A DNA stretch of 64,000 bases from positions 62,001 to 126,000 of the forward strand of contig CALXSJ010000008.1 in the NCBI GenBank assembly GCA_944391115.1, given 5' to 3'. Shown here piece after piece: positions 51,104-59,468 of the stretch (the stretch's first letter is position 1; every line of letters starts with the position of its first letter). The notes under the pieces are model-generated. The model worked only from the letters and a program-made list of their open reading frames with translations. It made no database searches and was not told where the DNA came from. Both the position numbers and the translations under genes were made by a program. The DNA comes from an uncultured Victivallales bacterium (lineage in GTDB: Bacteria; Verrucomicrobiota; Lentisphaeria; Victivallales; UBA1829).

Positions 51104-52744
51104 TTATTTCGCCATGTTGACGATGGACTTGTCGTAATCGGCCGGCGGCACGAATCCGAGCAGTTCCATGCAGGTCGTGGCGATGGAGCTGATGCCGAGT
51201 CCCGTGTTCAGGACGGGGGAGTATTCGCCTTTGCTTTCCGGATCGAAGATGAAGCAGGGAACCGGATTGAGCGAGTGACTGGTCTTGCGTTTCGGCGCGC
51301 CGTCCTTCGTGCGCTTGACCTCGCCCTTCTTGTCGTGTTCATACATGTCGTCGGCATTGCCGTGATCGGCCGTGACGACGAGAATGCCTCCGGCCTTTTT
51401 CACCGCGTTGTAGACGCGCTCCAGACAGATGTCCAGCGCGCCCATCGAGACCTGGACCGCCTGATAGACGCCGGTGTGGCCGACCATGTCGCCGTTGGGG
51501 TAGTTGAGGCGGATGAAATCGTATGCGCCGCCTTCAATGGCCTTGACGACGGCGTCGGTGATTTCGGCGCATTTCATCCACGGACGCTGTTCGAACGGAA
51601 CGACGTCGGAGGGAATTTCGAGGTATTCCTCGTTCTCGAAGCGGCCGGAACGGTTGCCGTTGAAGAAATAGGTCACATGCCCGTATTTCTGGGTTTCGCT
51701 GATCGCAAACTGCCGGATGCCCGAGACGCTGAGATATTCCGCAAGCGTGCGGTCGATTTCCGGCGGATTCACAAGATAGTTGTTTGGAATGTGCAGGTCG
51801 CCGTCATACTCCATCATGCCGGTGTAGAAGACGTCGGGTTTTGCGCCGCGGTCGAAATGCTTGAACTCCGGGCCCTGGTCGAACGCCTGGCTGATCTCCA
51901 GCGCGCGGTCGCCGCGGAAGTTGAAGTAGACGACCGCGTCGCCGTCGCGGATCGGGCCGACGGGCGTCGTGCCGTCTTCGGAGATGACGAAGGGGGGAAG
52001 ATCCTGGTCGATCGCCTTTGTTTCCGCGCGGAGGGTTTCGACGGCTTCATGGGCGTTCGGGAACATTCTCCCCTTGCCCTGCACGTGCGTCTCCCATCCT
52101 TTGCGGACCATGTCCCAGTTCGCGCCGTAGCGGTCCATCGTGATGACCATGCGTCCGCCGCCGGAGGCGATCTTGAAGTCAGGTCCGAGCTCCTTGAGAT
52201 AGGTCTCAAAGGGATCGATATAGTCGAGCGCGGAGGTTTCGGGCACGTCGCGTCCGTCGAGCAGGATGTGGAGCCGGACCTTCGAGACGCCCTCTTTTTT
52301 CGCCTGTTCCAGCATGCCCTTGAGATGGGAGATGTTGCTGTGGACGTTGCCGTCGGAGAAGAGCCCGATGAAATGGACGGTTCCGCCGTTCTTCGCCTTT
52401 TCGATGACCTTCTTCCATGTTTCGCCCTCGAACATCTTGCCGGTGGCGATCGCTTCTGAGACGAGTTTCGCTCCCTGTGCGAAGACGCGTCCGCAGCCCA
52501 TCGCATTGTGCCCGACCTCGCTGTTGCCCATGTCGTCGTCGCTGGGGAGTCCGACGGCGGTGCCGTGCGCCTTGAGCGTGGTGAAGGGCAGTTCCTTCAT
52601 CAGACGGTGCAGAAACGGCGTCGGGGAGTCCGCCACCGCGTCGCCTTCTTTGTATTTGCCGATGCCGACGCCGTCCATAATCATCAGGACGACGGGGCCG
52701 CGTCTTTTCTGGAATTCCGGATTGGTCTGAAGTTTTTCAAGCAT
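51104..52744 (-). CDS. gpmI: 2,3-bisphosphoglycerate-independent phosphoglycerate mutase
   Basis: The 546-residue enzyme interconverts 3- and 2-phosphoglycerate in glycolysis. VVLMIMDGVGIGKYKEGDAV is the first metal-site motif. MGNSEVGHNAMG holds the phospho-serine, and VTADHGNADDMYEHD is the second metal motif. The ATG at 52744 has AAGGAAAC upstream; the frame extends further but without homology. It lies between argB and the exonuclease gene, 66 bases after argB. Glycolysis of the sugars released in this window would use it. Confidence 0.95.
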   Translation of the reverse strand: MLEKLQTNPEFQKRRGPVVLMIMDGVGIGKYKEGDAVADSPTPFLHRLMKELPFTTLKAHGTAVGLPSDDDMGNSEVGHNAMGCGRVFAQGAKLVSEAIATGKMFEGETWKKVIEKAKNGGTVHFIGLFSDGNVHSNISHLKGMLEQAKKEGVSKVRLHILLDGRDVPETSALDYIDPFETYLKELGPDFKIASGGGRMVITMDRYGANWDMVRKGWETHVQGKGRMFPNAHEAVETLRAETKAIDQDLPPFVISEDGTTPVGPIRDGDAVVYFNFRGDRALEISQAFDQGPEFKHFDRGAKPDVFYTGMMEYDGDLHIPNNYLVNPPEIDRTLAEYLSVSGIRQFAISETQKYGHVTYFFNGNRSGRFENEEYLEIPSDVVPFEQRPWMKCAEITDAVVKAIEGGAYDFIRLNYPNGDMVGHTGVYQAVQVSMGALDICLERVYNAVKKAGGILVVTADHGNADDMYEHDKKGEVKRTKDGAPKRKTSHSLNPVPCFIFDPESKGEYSPVLNTGLGISSIATTCMELLGFVPPADYDKSIVNMAK

Positions 52745-52810
52745 GCTCTGTTTCCTTTCTGTTCTTAGGACCCGCCATACTCCGGGGGAGGGCGGCGGGA
52801 TCTCTCTCAT

Positions 52811-53686
52811 TTACCCTTCAATGATTTCCGTGCCGACGCCGCTGTTCGTGAAGATTTCCAGAAGCAGCGAGTGCGGAATGCGCCCGTCGACCATATGGAC
52901 TTCCCGGGTTCCCGCCTTGATGGCGGAAACCGAACTCTGAATTTTCGGAAGCATGCCGCCGGTCAGCACCTTTTCCGCAATCAGGGTGTCCACTTCGGAG
53001 GTCTTGATGACCGAGATCAGCGATTTTTCATCCTTCGGATCGCGGAGTACGCCGGGAACGTCGCTGAGGAATACCAGTTTGCGCGCCTTGAGGGCCTTGG
53101 CGATTTCGCATGCCGCCGTGTCCGCGTTGATGTTGTAGGGCTGGTGGAAGAAATCCATGGCAAGCGGCGTCACCACCGGAATGAACTTGTAGCGCAGCGC
53201 GTCGAGAATCGGGTTCACATCGACCGAAATCACCTTGCCGACGAAACCGATGTCGATTTTCCCGCCGGTGGCGGGATCGGTGGAGTAGAGCTTTTCCGCG
53301 CGCATGATTCCCTTGCCGGAGATCGTGACTCCCTTGCCGCCGGAGATCGTGATGCCGTCCACGAGACTTTTGTTCGTGCTGTTGTGCAGAACGTCGTCGA
53401 CGACCTTGATGGTGTCGGCGTCGGTCACGCGCAGTCCGTTGATGAACTGCGTCTGGATCCCGAGCTCCTTGAGGCGCGCGCTGATGGCTTTCCCGCCGCC
53501 GTGCACCACGACCATCTTCATCCCGATGGCTTCCAGGAGCACGATGTCGCGCATGGTTTTTCTCGTCAGCTCCGGATTTTCCATCGCGCTTCCGCCGAAT
53601 TTGACCACGGCGATGGAGTTTTTGAATTCCTGAATGAACGGAAGCGCCTCGTTGAGCACATCCGCTTTTCTGATCAGTTCCTGCAT
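52811..53686 (-). CDS. argB: Acetylglutamate kinase
   Basis: The second enzyme of arginine synthesis phosphorylates N-acetylglutamate. IAVVKFGGSAMENPELTRK and VVVHGGGKAISARLKELGI are the ATP and substrate loops. LVFLSDVPGVLRDPKDEKSLI and TGGMLPKIQSSVSAI are conserved later. I place the start at the ATG 53686, with GGAGAAGGG upstream, giving 291 residues; an earlier in-frame ATG (53731) would overlap argJ. It lies 25 bases after argJ. Confidence 0.95.
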   Translation of the reverse strand: MQELIRKADVLNEALPFIQEFKNSIAVVKFGGSAMENPELTRKTMRDIVLLEAIGMKMVVVHGGGKAISARLKELGIQTQFINGLRVTDADTIKVVDDVLHNSTNKSLVDGITISGGKGVTISGKGIMRAEKLYSTDPATGGKIDIGFVGKVISVDVNPILDALRYKFIPVVTPLAMDFFHQPYNINADTAACEIAKALKARKLVFLSDVPGVLRDPKDEKSLISVIKTSEVDTLIAEKVLTGGMLPKIQSSVSAIKAGTREVHMVDGRIPHSLLLEIFTNSGVGTEIIEG

Positions 53687-53711
53687 TTTTCCCTTCTCCG
53701 GTAATACGTTC

Positions 53712-54950
53712 TCAGGTGTGATAATCCGCATTGATTTTCACATATTCGTAGGTGAAGTCGCTCGTCCAGATCGTGGCGGAGGCTTCGCCTTCGCCGAGAT
53801 CGATTTTTACGGTGAATTCACGGCGTTTCATGAGTTCGGCCAGTTCGCTTTCCGGCGTTCCCGCATCCAGTCCGCCGCGCACGACGGGAAGCTCGTCAAA
53901 GTCGAGCGAGACGTTTTCCTGCGAGAAGAGCGCGCCGGAATATCCGGCGGCGGCGAGAATGCGTCCCCAGTTCGGATCGCAGCCGAACCAGGCGGTTTTG
54001 CAGAGCGGCGAGTTCGCAATGGCGCGCGCGGCAAGTTCCGCGTCCCGTATGCTGGCCGCACCGGTTACTTCGACCGTCACAAACTTTGTCACACCCTCGC
54101 CGTCGAATACGATGGAGCGCGCCAGATGTTCCGTGACCATGCCGAGCGCCTCTGCGAAGTGCTCCGCCGCTTCGGAGCCCTTTTCGATCTTCGCGCCGGA
54201 TGCGCCGTTCGCCATGAGAATCACGGTGTCGTTCGTGCTCATGTCGTTGTCCACGGTGATGTGGTTGAAGGAGGCTTCAACGGCGTTTCCGAGAAGTTCG
54301 GAAAGAAGCGCATTGTCAATGTCCGCGTCGGTCGTGAGGAAGCAGAGCATGGTCGCGTGCGGGGCGACCGCCATTTTCGGCGCGATCATTCCGGCTCCCT
54401 TGCACATGCCGCCGATGGTGACGATGCGGTCTCCGACGGGGAAGGAAACCGCGAGTTCCTTCGGACGGGTGTCGGTTGTCATGATCGCGTGCGCCGCGGA
54501 GGAGCCTCCGTTGTGCGTCAGGGATTTTGCCGCCTCCCGGATGCCGTTTTCAATGAGATCCATCGGAAGCTGGACGCCGATTCTTCCCGTGGAGGCGATC
54601 ATGACCTGTCCGACGGGGACGGAGAGCGCGCCCGCGGTCAGTTCCGCCATCCGTTTCGCATTGTTGTATCCGTCGAGTCCGGTGCAGGCGTTCGCCACGC
54701 CGCTGTTTGCGACGACGGCACGGATTTTCGGGGAGTTCGCGCAGATTTCCCTGTCATACTGCACGGGCGCCGCAGGGAAAAGATTCGAGGTGAATGTTGC
54801 GGCGAAACTGCATTCCGTTTCGGATTCGATCATGGCGAGATCGGGCGCCTTGTTTTTTTTCAGGCCCGCGATGACGCCGCAGGCGAGAAATCCGAGCGGT
54901 GACGTGACGGAGCCGTTTTCCACGAAATCAAATTGCGTGTCTGTACCCAT
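53712..54950 (-). CDS. argJ: Glutamate N-acetyltransferase/ornithine acetyltransferase
   Basis: ArgJ recycles the acetyl group between ornithine and glutamate. It self-cleaves at an Ala-Thr bond. AVVANSGVANACTGLDGYNN and MIASTGRIGVQLPMD are typical. The cleavage region reads GAGMIAPKMAVAPHATMLCF, so the A-T pair is kept. The spacing between MA and ATML is longer than the commonest GMIxPNMATML form. The length of 412 residues is normal. It is followed by argB, in a unit that may begin with queF. Confidence 0.95.
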   Translation of the reverse strand: MGTDTQFDFVENGSVTSPLGFLACGVIAGLKKNKAPDLAMIESETECSFAATFTSNLFPAAPVQYDREICANSPKIRAVVANSGVANACTGLDGYNNAKRMAELTAGALSVPVGQVMIASTGRIGVQLPMDLIENGIREAAKSLTHNGGSSAAHAIMTTDTRPKELAVSFPVGDRIVTIGGMCKGAGMIAPKMAVAPHATMLCFLTTDADIDNALLSELLGNAVEASFNHITVDNDMSTNDTVILMANGASGAKIEKGSEAAEHFAEALGMVTEHLARSIVFDGEGVTKFVTVEVTGAASIRDAELAARAIANSPLCKTAWFGCDPNWGRILAAAGYSGALFSQENVSLDFDELPVVRGGLDAGTPESELAELMKRREFTVKIDLGEGEASATIWTSDFTYEYVKINADYHT

Positions 54951-54992
54951 TTTTCATTCCGTTTTTTCTATTGTAATTGTATGACTATGAGA

Positions 54993-55475
54993 TTATTTTA
55001 CAATTTGCGGCAGATTCCGGTTTGCCAGACTGGCGTCTCCTTCCTCCGCACGCACATGAATGGAGATTCCCCCGCGCGGCATGAAGTCGCCGACGACCTC
55101 CATCCAGCGCGGTCTGCATGCGCGTGCAAGATCGGTCAGGATGCGGTTGACGGCCTCCTCGTGAAACGTGTTGAAATTCCGGAAGGAGAAGAGATAAAGC
55201 TTCAGCGCCTTGCTTTCGATGCATTTTCGGTCCGCGATGTAGCGGATGGTGATATGCCCGTAATCCGGCTGGTTTGTCACGGGGCAGAGACTGGAATATT
55301 CGGGGCAGTCGAAAGTGATGACATAATTGCGCTGCGGATAGGCGTTTTCGAAGGTCTCGATTCTCGCCTTTTCGGGAGAATCCGGATATTCGGTATGGTT
55401 CCTGTTCAGCAGAGTCAGGGACGCGTGAGGCTGTCTTTTTTTCTCCGCGGCGGTCCGCGCTGTTTCCTTTTTCAT
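54993..55475 (-). CDS. queF: NADPH-dependent 7-cyano-7-deazaguanine reductase
   Basis: QueF reduces preQ0 to preQ1 for queuosine in tRNA. Cys64 in PEYSSLCPVTNQPDYG is the nucleophile, and ESKALKLYLFSFRNFNTFHEE is the family QueF motif. The length of 160 residues marks the short (unimodular, type I) form. It is followed by argJ after 42 bases. A weak promoter (55521-55549) lies upstream. tRNA-Tyr, a queuosine target, occurs in this window (14507-14591). Confidence 0.92.
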   Translation of the reverse strand: MKKETARTAAEKKRQPHASLTLLNRNHTEYPDSPEKARIETFENAYPQRNYVITFDCPEYSSLCPVTNQPDYGHITIRYIADRKCIESKALKLYLFSFRNFNTFHEEAVNRILTDLARACRPRWMEVVGDFMPRGGISIHVRAEEGDASLANRNLPQIVK

Positions 55476-55520
55476 AAAATTCTCCCGATGTTTTGGAAAA
55501 ATCCGACCTCTTTTCCTTAT

Positions 55521-55549
55521 AATATATCATTATCTCCGAAATTTGCGAA
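55521..55549 (-). promoter_or_regulatory. Candidate promoter for queF
   Basis: On the minus strand: -35 TTCGCA (55549-55544), 17-base spacer, -10 TATATT (55526-55521). The -35 is weak. Confidence 0.4.
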
Positions 55550-55567
55550 ACTAAAACGGAAAAATGC

Positions 55568-55596
55568 TTGACCAAATGAAAAATCCGGAATATATT
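55568..55596 (+). promoter_or_regulatory. Sigma70-type promoter of the TIGR04073-type gene
   Basis: The -35 is TTGACC (55568-55573), the spacer is 17 bases, and the -10 is TATATT (55591-55596), 61 bases before the ATG. Confidence 0.65.
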
Positions 55597-55657
55597 AGCG
55601 GATATTCTGAGGAAACAGAACAAGAAACTGTGAGATGCAACAGGGAGCAGGAATAAG

Positions 55658-56092
55658 ATGAACCTTATGAAAAAACTCTTTCTCGCCGCCGCTTTTTTCA
55701 TGGCGGTCGGAACGGCAACGCAGGCATTCGCCCAGGAACAGGAGGAGTATCCGGTCTGGGATTCCATCATCCGCAAGCTCGGACGCGGAGTCAGCAATGT
55801 GGCCTTCGGCGTTGTCGAGTTTCCGGTGCAGTGGTATGAGGTCAATTTCGAGGAAGGCGGATTCGCCGCCTGCACATACGGGATTTTCAAGGGAATCAGC
55901 TATACCGTGATCCGTGAAGTGGTCGGCGTTGTGGAGGTTGCGACATTTTTTGCGCCGCTGCCCGGATGCAGCACGGAGTATCCCGACACTTCCGCCTGGG
56001 GATACGGACCGATTCTTCAGCCGGAATGGATTATCACTCCTTCCCAGAACAATTATAATTTCGTCTATCCGGAAACACGGACGATGCCCTGA
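55658..56092 (+). CDS. Exosortase-system-associated secreted protein (TIGR04073-like)
   Basis: The 144-residue protein has a signal peptide (MNLMKKLFLAAAFFMAVGTA, cut near AFA). The core IIRKLGRGVSNVAFGVVEFP and TYGIFKGISYTVIREVVGVV, ending in ILQPEWI, matches the TIGR04073 family. That family is found in genomes with an exosortase/PEP-CTERM-like surface sorting system. Its function is not known. It has its own promoter and terminator, and no exosortase gene is in the window. The pattern GRG...EFP with the short second amphipathic segment is what I used for the call. Confidence 0.75.
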   Translation: MNLMKKLFLAAAFFMAVGTATQAFAQEQEEYPVWDSIIRKLGRGVSNVAFGVVEFPVQWYEVNFEEGGFAACTYGIFKGISYTVIREVVGVVEVATFFAPLPGCSTEYPDTSAWGYGPILQPEWIITPSQNNYNFVYPETRTMP

Positions 56093-56122
56093 TTGCATCT
56101 GTTCTCTTTTGAAATTCCGAAG

Positions 56123-56149
56123 GCCGTTCCGCGATGGAACGGCTTTTTT
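56123..56149 (+). terminator. Intrinsic terminator of the TIGR04073-type gene
   Basis: An 8-bp stem (GCCGTTCC / GGAACGGC, loop GCGAT) is followed by TTTTTT (56144-56149). It lies 31 bases after the stop. Confidence 0.85.
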
Positions 56150-56182
56150 GTGTCCTCTTTCCGCGGCCCGGCGGGATTCCGT

Positions 56183-56980
56183 TCAGATTCCGGTTGTGTG
56201 CTGCCGGCGGTAGAGGGCGGGAGGCGCTCCGTAGAGCTTTTTGAACCTGCGGGAGAAATGAAAGCGGTCCTTGACGCCGACCAGTTCGCAGATCTCGTCA
56301 ATGGAGAAAGCCTGCGATTCCAGCAGCTGGGACGCGTAGCTGTAGCGCAGCTGAAGCAGATACTGGTACGGCGTGCTTCCCGTGATGCCGCGAAACTGGC
56401 GAAGGAAGGCATTGGGAGCCATCCGGGCTCTGGCCGCCAGTTCCTCGATCCCGATGTCATTGCGCATATTTTCCCGGAGATAGTCGCAGATTGCGGCGAT
56501 CCTCTTGTCGGAGTTGAGTTCGGTCAACGCCTCCTGGGGAAGAATCGCCATGGCGCCGGCGGCAAGGGCGATGGCAAGAAGTTTCACTCTTGCCCGGTTG
56601 TTGTCATCCTTGTGCTCCAGCATGGGTGTCAGACGCGAGAGCAGCGCCCGCATGTCCGTGCTGACGGGAAGCGCATTGCAGAGATGATCCGGATTGCCTG
56701 CAATCTGCGTCATTTCAAAATGCAGATAAAGCTGAACCGGTTCTCCCGTGCACCAGGTTTCCAGATCGCAGTTCGGAGGCAGGAGATAAATGCGGTCCGG
56801 CCTGAGTTCTATTTTTTTCCGTTCGAGATAGATGCCGGCGCCGTAATCGTCATGGTAGTAGAGACGCCAGTAGTGTCCGCCGAGACGGACGGAATTCCAG
56901 AATTTTCCCAGGCGCACGTATCCTACGGAATTCATCCGCAGTTGAGGGTATTCCAGGATTGCGGCATTGATTTTATTCAT
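56183..56980 (-). CDS. AraC-family transcriptional regulator of the GH29 gene
   Basis: The 265-residue protein has an N-terminal sensor domain (RIYLLPPNCDLETWCTGEPV, about 1-130). The AraC domain (about 160-260) has IGIEELAARARMAPNAFLRQFRGITGSTP as first HTH and IDEICELVGVKDRFHFSRRFKKLYGAPP as second. It is divergent from the GH29 fucosidase gene, 114 bases apart, so it most likely controls it in response to fucosides. Confidence 0.92.
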   Translation of the reverse strand: MNKINAAILEYPQLRMNSVGYVRLGKFWNSVRLGGHYWRLYYHDDYGAGIYLERKKIELRPDRIYLLPPNCDLETWCTGEPVQLYLHFEMTQIAGNPDHLCNALPVSTDMRALLSRLTPMLEHKDDNNRARVKLLAIALAAGAMAILPQEALTELNSDKRIAAICDYLRENMRNDIGIEELAARARMAPNAFLRQFRGITGSTPYQYLLQLRYSYASQLLESQAFSIDEICELVGVKDRFHFSRRFKKLYGAPPALYRRQHTTGI

Positions 56981-57011
56981 AAATTATCGTGCTTTATTCA
57001 TATTGTTCCAG

Positions 57012-57040
57012 TTGAATTCCTTCATAAAATAACCTATACT
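57012..57040 (+). promoter_or_regulatory. Sigma70-type promoter of the GH29 gene
   Basis: The -35 is TTGAAT (57012-57017), the spacer is 17 bases, and the -10 is TATACT (57035-57040), 54 bases before the ATG. Confidence 0.6.
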
Positions 57041-57094
57041 TTCCTCAGTTGCAACCTTTCAAATGTCGGAAACTCTAAAAAAAGGAAGAGAAAA

Positions 57095-58384
57095 ATGAGC
57101 GACTTCGGAAAAGGCGACACCTCCTGGTTTGTCCGCGACAGATTTGGAATGTTCATTCACTGGGGACTCTATTCCATGCCGGGGAGGCATGAATGGATCC
57201 GTCATTACGAGGAAATCCCGAACGAGGCTTACGAGAAGTATTTCGAACGTTTCAACCCGGATCTGTTTGATCCGAAGGAATGGGCGAAGGCGGCGCGGGA
57301 GGCCGGCATGAAGTATTTTGTCGTCACGACGAAACATCATGAGGGGTTCTGCATGTGGGATTCCAAATACACCGACTACAAGGTCACGAACACGCCGTGC
57401 GGACGCGATCTGCTGCGGGAAATCGTGGACGCCTTCCGTGCGGAAGGGCTCCGGGTCGGGTTCTATCACTCCCTGATCGACTGGCACCATCCCGATTTCA
57501 CGATTGACGATGTCCATCCGCTCCGGAAGAGTCCCGACCGGGAAGCGCTCAATGCCGGACGGGACATGGCGCGCTACCGCGAATATCTGCGCAATCAGGT
57601 GCGCGAGCTTCTGACCGACTTCGGAAAGATTGATATCATCTGGTTTGATTTCTCCTACCCGCAGAGGGGAAAAGACGGAAAAGGCCACCTGGACTGGGGA
57701 TCCGAGAGCCTCGTAAAGATGATCCGGGAGCTGCAGCCCGGCATCATCATCAACAACCGCCTGGATCTGCCCGGGTCGGGCGACATCACCACGCCGGAGC
57801 AGAATACGCCGGACGACCCCGTGACGGACGAGAATGGAAATCCGCTTGTGTGGGAGGGGTGTCAGACCTTCTCCGGCGCCTGGGGGTATCACCGCGATGA
57901 ACTGACCTGGAAATCCATGAAGCAGTGCATCGACCTGCTGATCAATCATGTCTGCCGCAACGGCAATCTTCTGATGAATGTCGGGCCGACCAGCCGCGGT
58001 TACATCGACGCCCGCGCGATGGAGCGACTGAAGGGATATGCCGAGTGGATGAAATATCATTCCCGCGCCATTTACGGCTGCGGTATGGCGGAAGGCCTGA
58101 CAGAGCCGCGCGACTGCCGCTACACCTTCAACCGGGAGACGAACCGCCTTTATCTGCATATCATGAACTGGCCTTTCAAACATGTCAGTTTGAAGGGACT
58201 TTCCGGAAAGGTTGCCTATGCCCAGTTCCTGCATGACGGAAGCGAAGTGAAAATGCGCGACAGTTCGGACAGCGCCGTTCATTCCGGGCTGCTCCACAAA
58301 ACGCCGCAGGGCGCGATTACGCTGGATCTTCCGGTGGTGAAGCCGCCGGTCGAGGTCCCGGTGATTGAATTGTTCCTGAAATAA
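57095..58384 (+). CDS. Alpha-L-fucosidase (GH29)
   Basis: The 429-residue enzyme begins with DRFGMFIHWGLYSMPGRHEW, the GH29 N-terminal signature, and contains KYFVVTTKHHEGFCMWDSKY. IDIIWFDFSYP holds the nucleophile aspartate (D185). A C-terminal beta-sandwich follows about residue 330. It releases alpha-linked L-fucose, for instance from host mucin or plant glycans. No signal peptide is visible. AAAGGAAG precedes the ATG. The frame is open far upstream but only through antisense of the AraC gene. A strong terminator ends the transcript. Confidence 0.92.
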   Translation: MSDFGKGDTSWFVRDRFGMFIHWGLYSMPGRHEWIRHYEEIPNEAYEKYFERFNPDLFDPKEWAKAAREAGMKYFVVTTKHHEGFCMWDSKYTDYKVTNTPCGRDLLREIVDAFRAEGLRVGFYHSLIDWHHPDFTIDDVHPLRKSPDREALNAGRDMARYREYLRNQVRELLTDFGKIDIIWFDFSYPQRGKDGKGHLDWGSESLVKMIRELQPGIIINNRLDLPGSGDITTPEQNTPDDPVTDENGNPLVWEGCQTFSGAWGYHRDELTWKSMKQCIDLLINHVCRNGNLLMNVGPTSRGYIDARAMERLKGYAEWMKYHSRAIYGCGMAEGLTEPRDCRYTFNRETNRLYLHIMNWPFKHVSLKGLSGKVAYAQFLHDGSEVKMRDSSDSAVHSGLLHKTPQGAITLDLPVVKPPVEVPVIELFLK

Positions 58385-58414
58385 CATACAGCTCCGGAGC
58401 TTCACCGGAAAGAA

Positions 58415-58462
58415 AAGTCCCGCCGGACCGCAATGCAGATCCGGCGGGACTTGCCGTTTTTT
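58415..58462 (+). terminator. Intrinsic terminator between GH29 and the convergent AraC gene
   Basis: A 13-bp stem (AAGTCCCGCCGGA / TCCGGCGGGACTT) with a 12-base loop is followed by GCCG and six T. The opposite strand also has T-rich sequence after the stem, so it may serve both convergent genes. Confidence 0.8.
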
Positions 58463-58469
58463 GCGGACT

Positions 58470-59303
58470 TCACTTACATTTTTTCCGGTATTGATGCGGA
58501 GTGATGCCGAAACGCTTCCGGAAGAGTCTGACCAGATAGGCCGGGTCGCGGATATTCAGGTCCTCCGCGATCCGGAAGACGCTCCGGTCCGTGTCGCAGA
58601 GCAGACGTTTCGCCTCGTTGAGCTTCAGCGCGAGGACCCATTGCAGCGGCGTCTCCTTGAAATAAAGATTCCAGTAGCGGAAGAACGTGCGCTTGGACAA
58701 TCCGTGTTTCCGGACCACGGTTTCGAGCCGGAACGGTTCCCGGTAGTGCAGCTGAATCCAGGATGCGGCGGAGCGTATTTTTTTTTCATAGAAATTTTCC
58801 TCCGCGTTCCGTTTGTTCCGGAACCGGATGATCTGTTCGAGCAGAGCGAAACAGAGCAGGTCGATCTGTTCCGCGGCCTCGGGGTCCTGGGAGTGAGGGA
58901 ACAGCGCTCTGAGTTCCGTAATCAGATTGCGGATCGGCGAAGTCAGGGTGATGCTCCACAGAAACGGTTCCGGCGCGATTCCGGACTTTTCGAGAAGCGG
59001 AATGACGCTGCCCCGGTAGATGAAATAGAATGCGTCCCGCGGTTTTCTGATTTCATAGGAGTGCTCCACATCAGGCGCTTTGATGACCGCGTGGGGGAAG
59101 GGGAGTCCCTGTTCCACTCCGTCAAAAGCATCCTGCGAGGTTTCCTCGTCCGAACGGAGGCGGATGCAGAATTCCAGCTTGTCCCGGTAGCGGTTTCTTG
59201 CCTTCTGCAGAACGCTGTCCTGAATGTATCCAAGGGAATGAACCGGAAAAGGGAAACGGATTCTTCTTGGCATATTTGTCATAATAATATTTTGATAAGT
59301 CAT
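58470..59303 (-). CDS. AraC-family transcriptional regulator of the adjacent 994-aa gene
   Basis: The protein has 277 residues from the ATG at 59303; the frame stays open to 59378 but without a start context. The N-terminal sensor domain spans about 1-150. The C-terminal AraC part shows FRLETVVRKHGLSKRTFFRYWNLYFKETP and VFRIAEDLNIRDPAYLVRLFRKRFGITP. It is divergent from the large enzyme-like gene, with a 165-base spacer holding an inverted repeat and a strong promoter, so it is the likely controller. Confidence 0.9.
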   Translation of the reverse strand: MTYQNIIMTNMPRRIRFPFPVHSLGYIQDSVLQKARNRYRDKLEFCIRLRSDEETSQDAFDGVEQGLPFPHAVIKAPDVEHSYEIRKPRDAFYFIYRGSVIPLLEKSGIAPEPFLWSITLTSPIRNLITELRALFPHSQDPEAAEQIDLLCFALLEQIIRFRNKRNAEENFYEKKIRSAASWIQLHYREPFRLETVVRKHGLSKRTFFRYWNLYFKETPLQWVLALKLNEAKRLLCDTDRSVFRIAEDLNIRDPAYLVRLFRKRFGITPHQYRKKCK

Positions 59304-59334
59304 GCTTTTTTCTCTCTTTTTCTTATGGAAATAT

Positions 59335-59386
59335 AGGATGAAAACAGGGAAAGACAATTCCTCTTCTGGCTTTTTCATCCTGTTTT
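59335..59386. repeat. Inverted repeat between AraC and the 994-aa gene, possible operator
   Basis: AGGATGAAAA (59335-59344) and TTTTCATCCT (59372-59381) form a perfect 10-base inverted repeat. The shifted pair AAAACAGG (59341-59348) and CCTGTTTT (59379-59386) overlaps it. The element ends 17 bases upstream of the -35 of the plus-strand promoter. Confidence 0.5.
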
Positions 59387-59402
59387 TTGGCAGGAATGTA
59401 TC

Positions 59403-59431
59403 TTGAGGATAAGAAAAATCAAGGGTATAAT
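59403..59431 (+). promoter_or_regulatory. Sigma70-type promoter of the 994-aa gene
   Basis: The -35 is TTGAGG (59403-59408), the spacer is 17 bases, and the -10 is the consensus TATAAT (59426-59431), 37 bases before the ATG. This is the only perfect -10 in the window. Confidence 0.7.
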
Positions 59432-59468
59432 AGAATCATATTTCAGAAAAGCGGAAACGGAGGCGGAT

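Noticed and set aside
56093-57094. Upstream extension of the GH29 frame
   Set aside because: The extra 334 codons are antisense to the AraC gene; the RBS, promoter and family N-terminus all support 57095.
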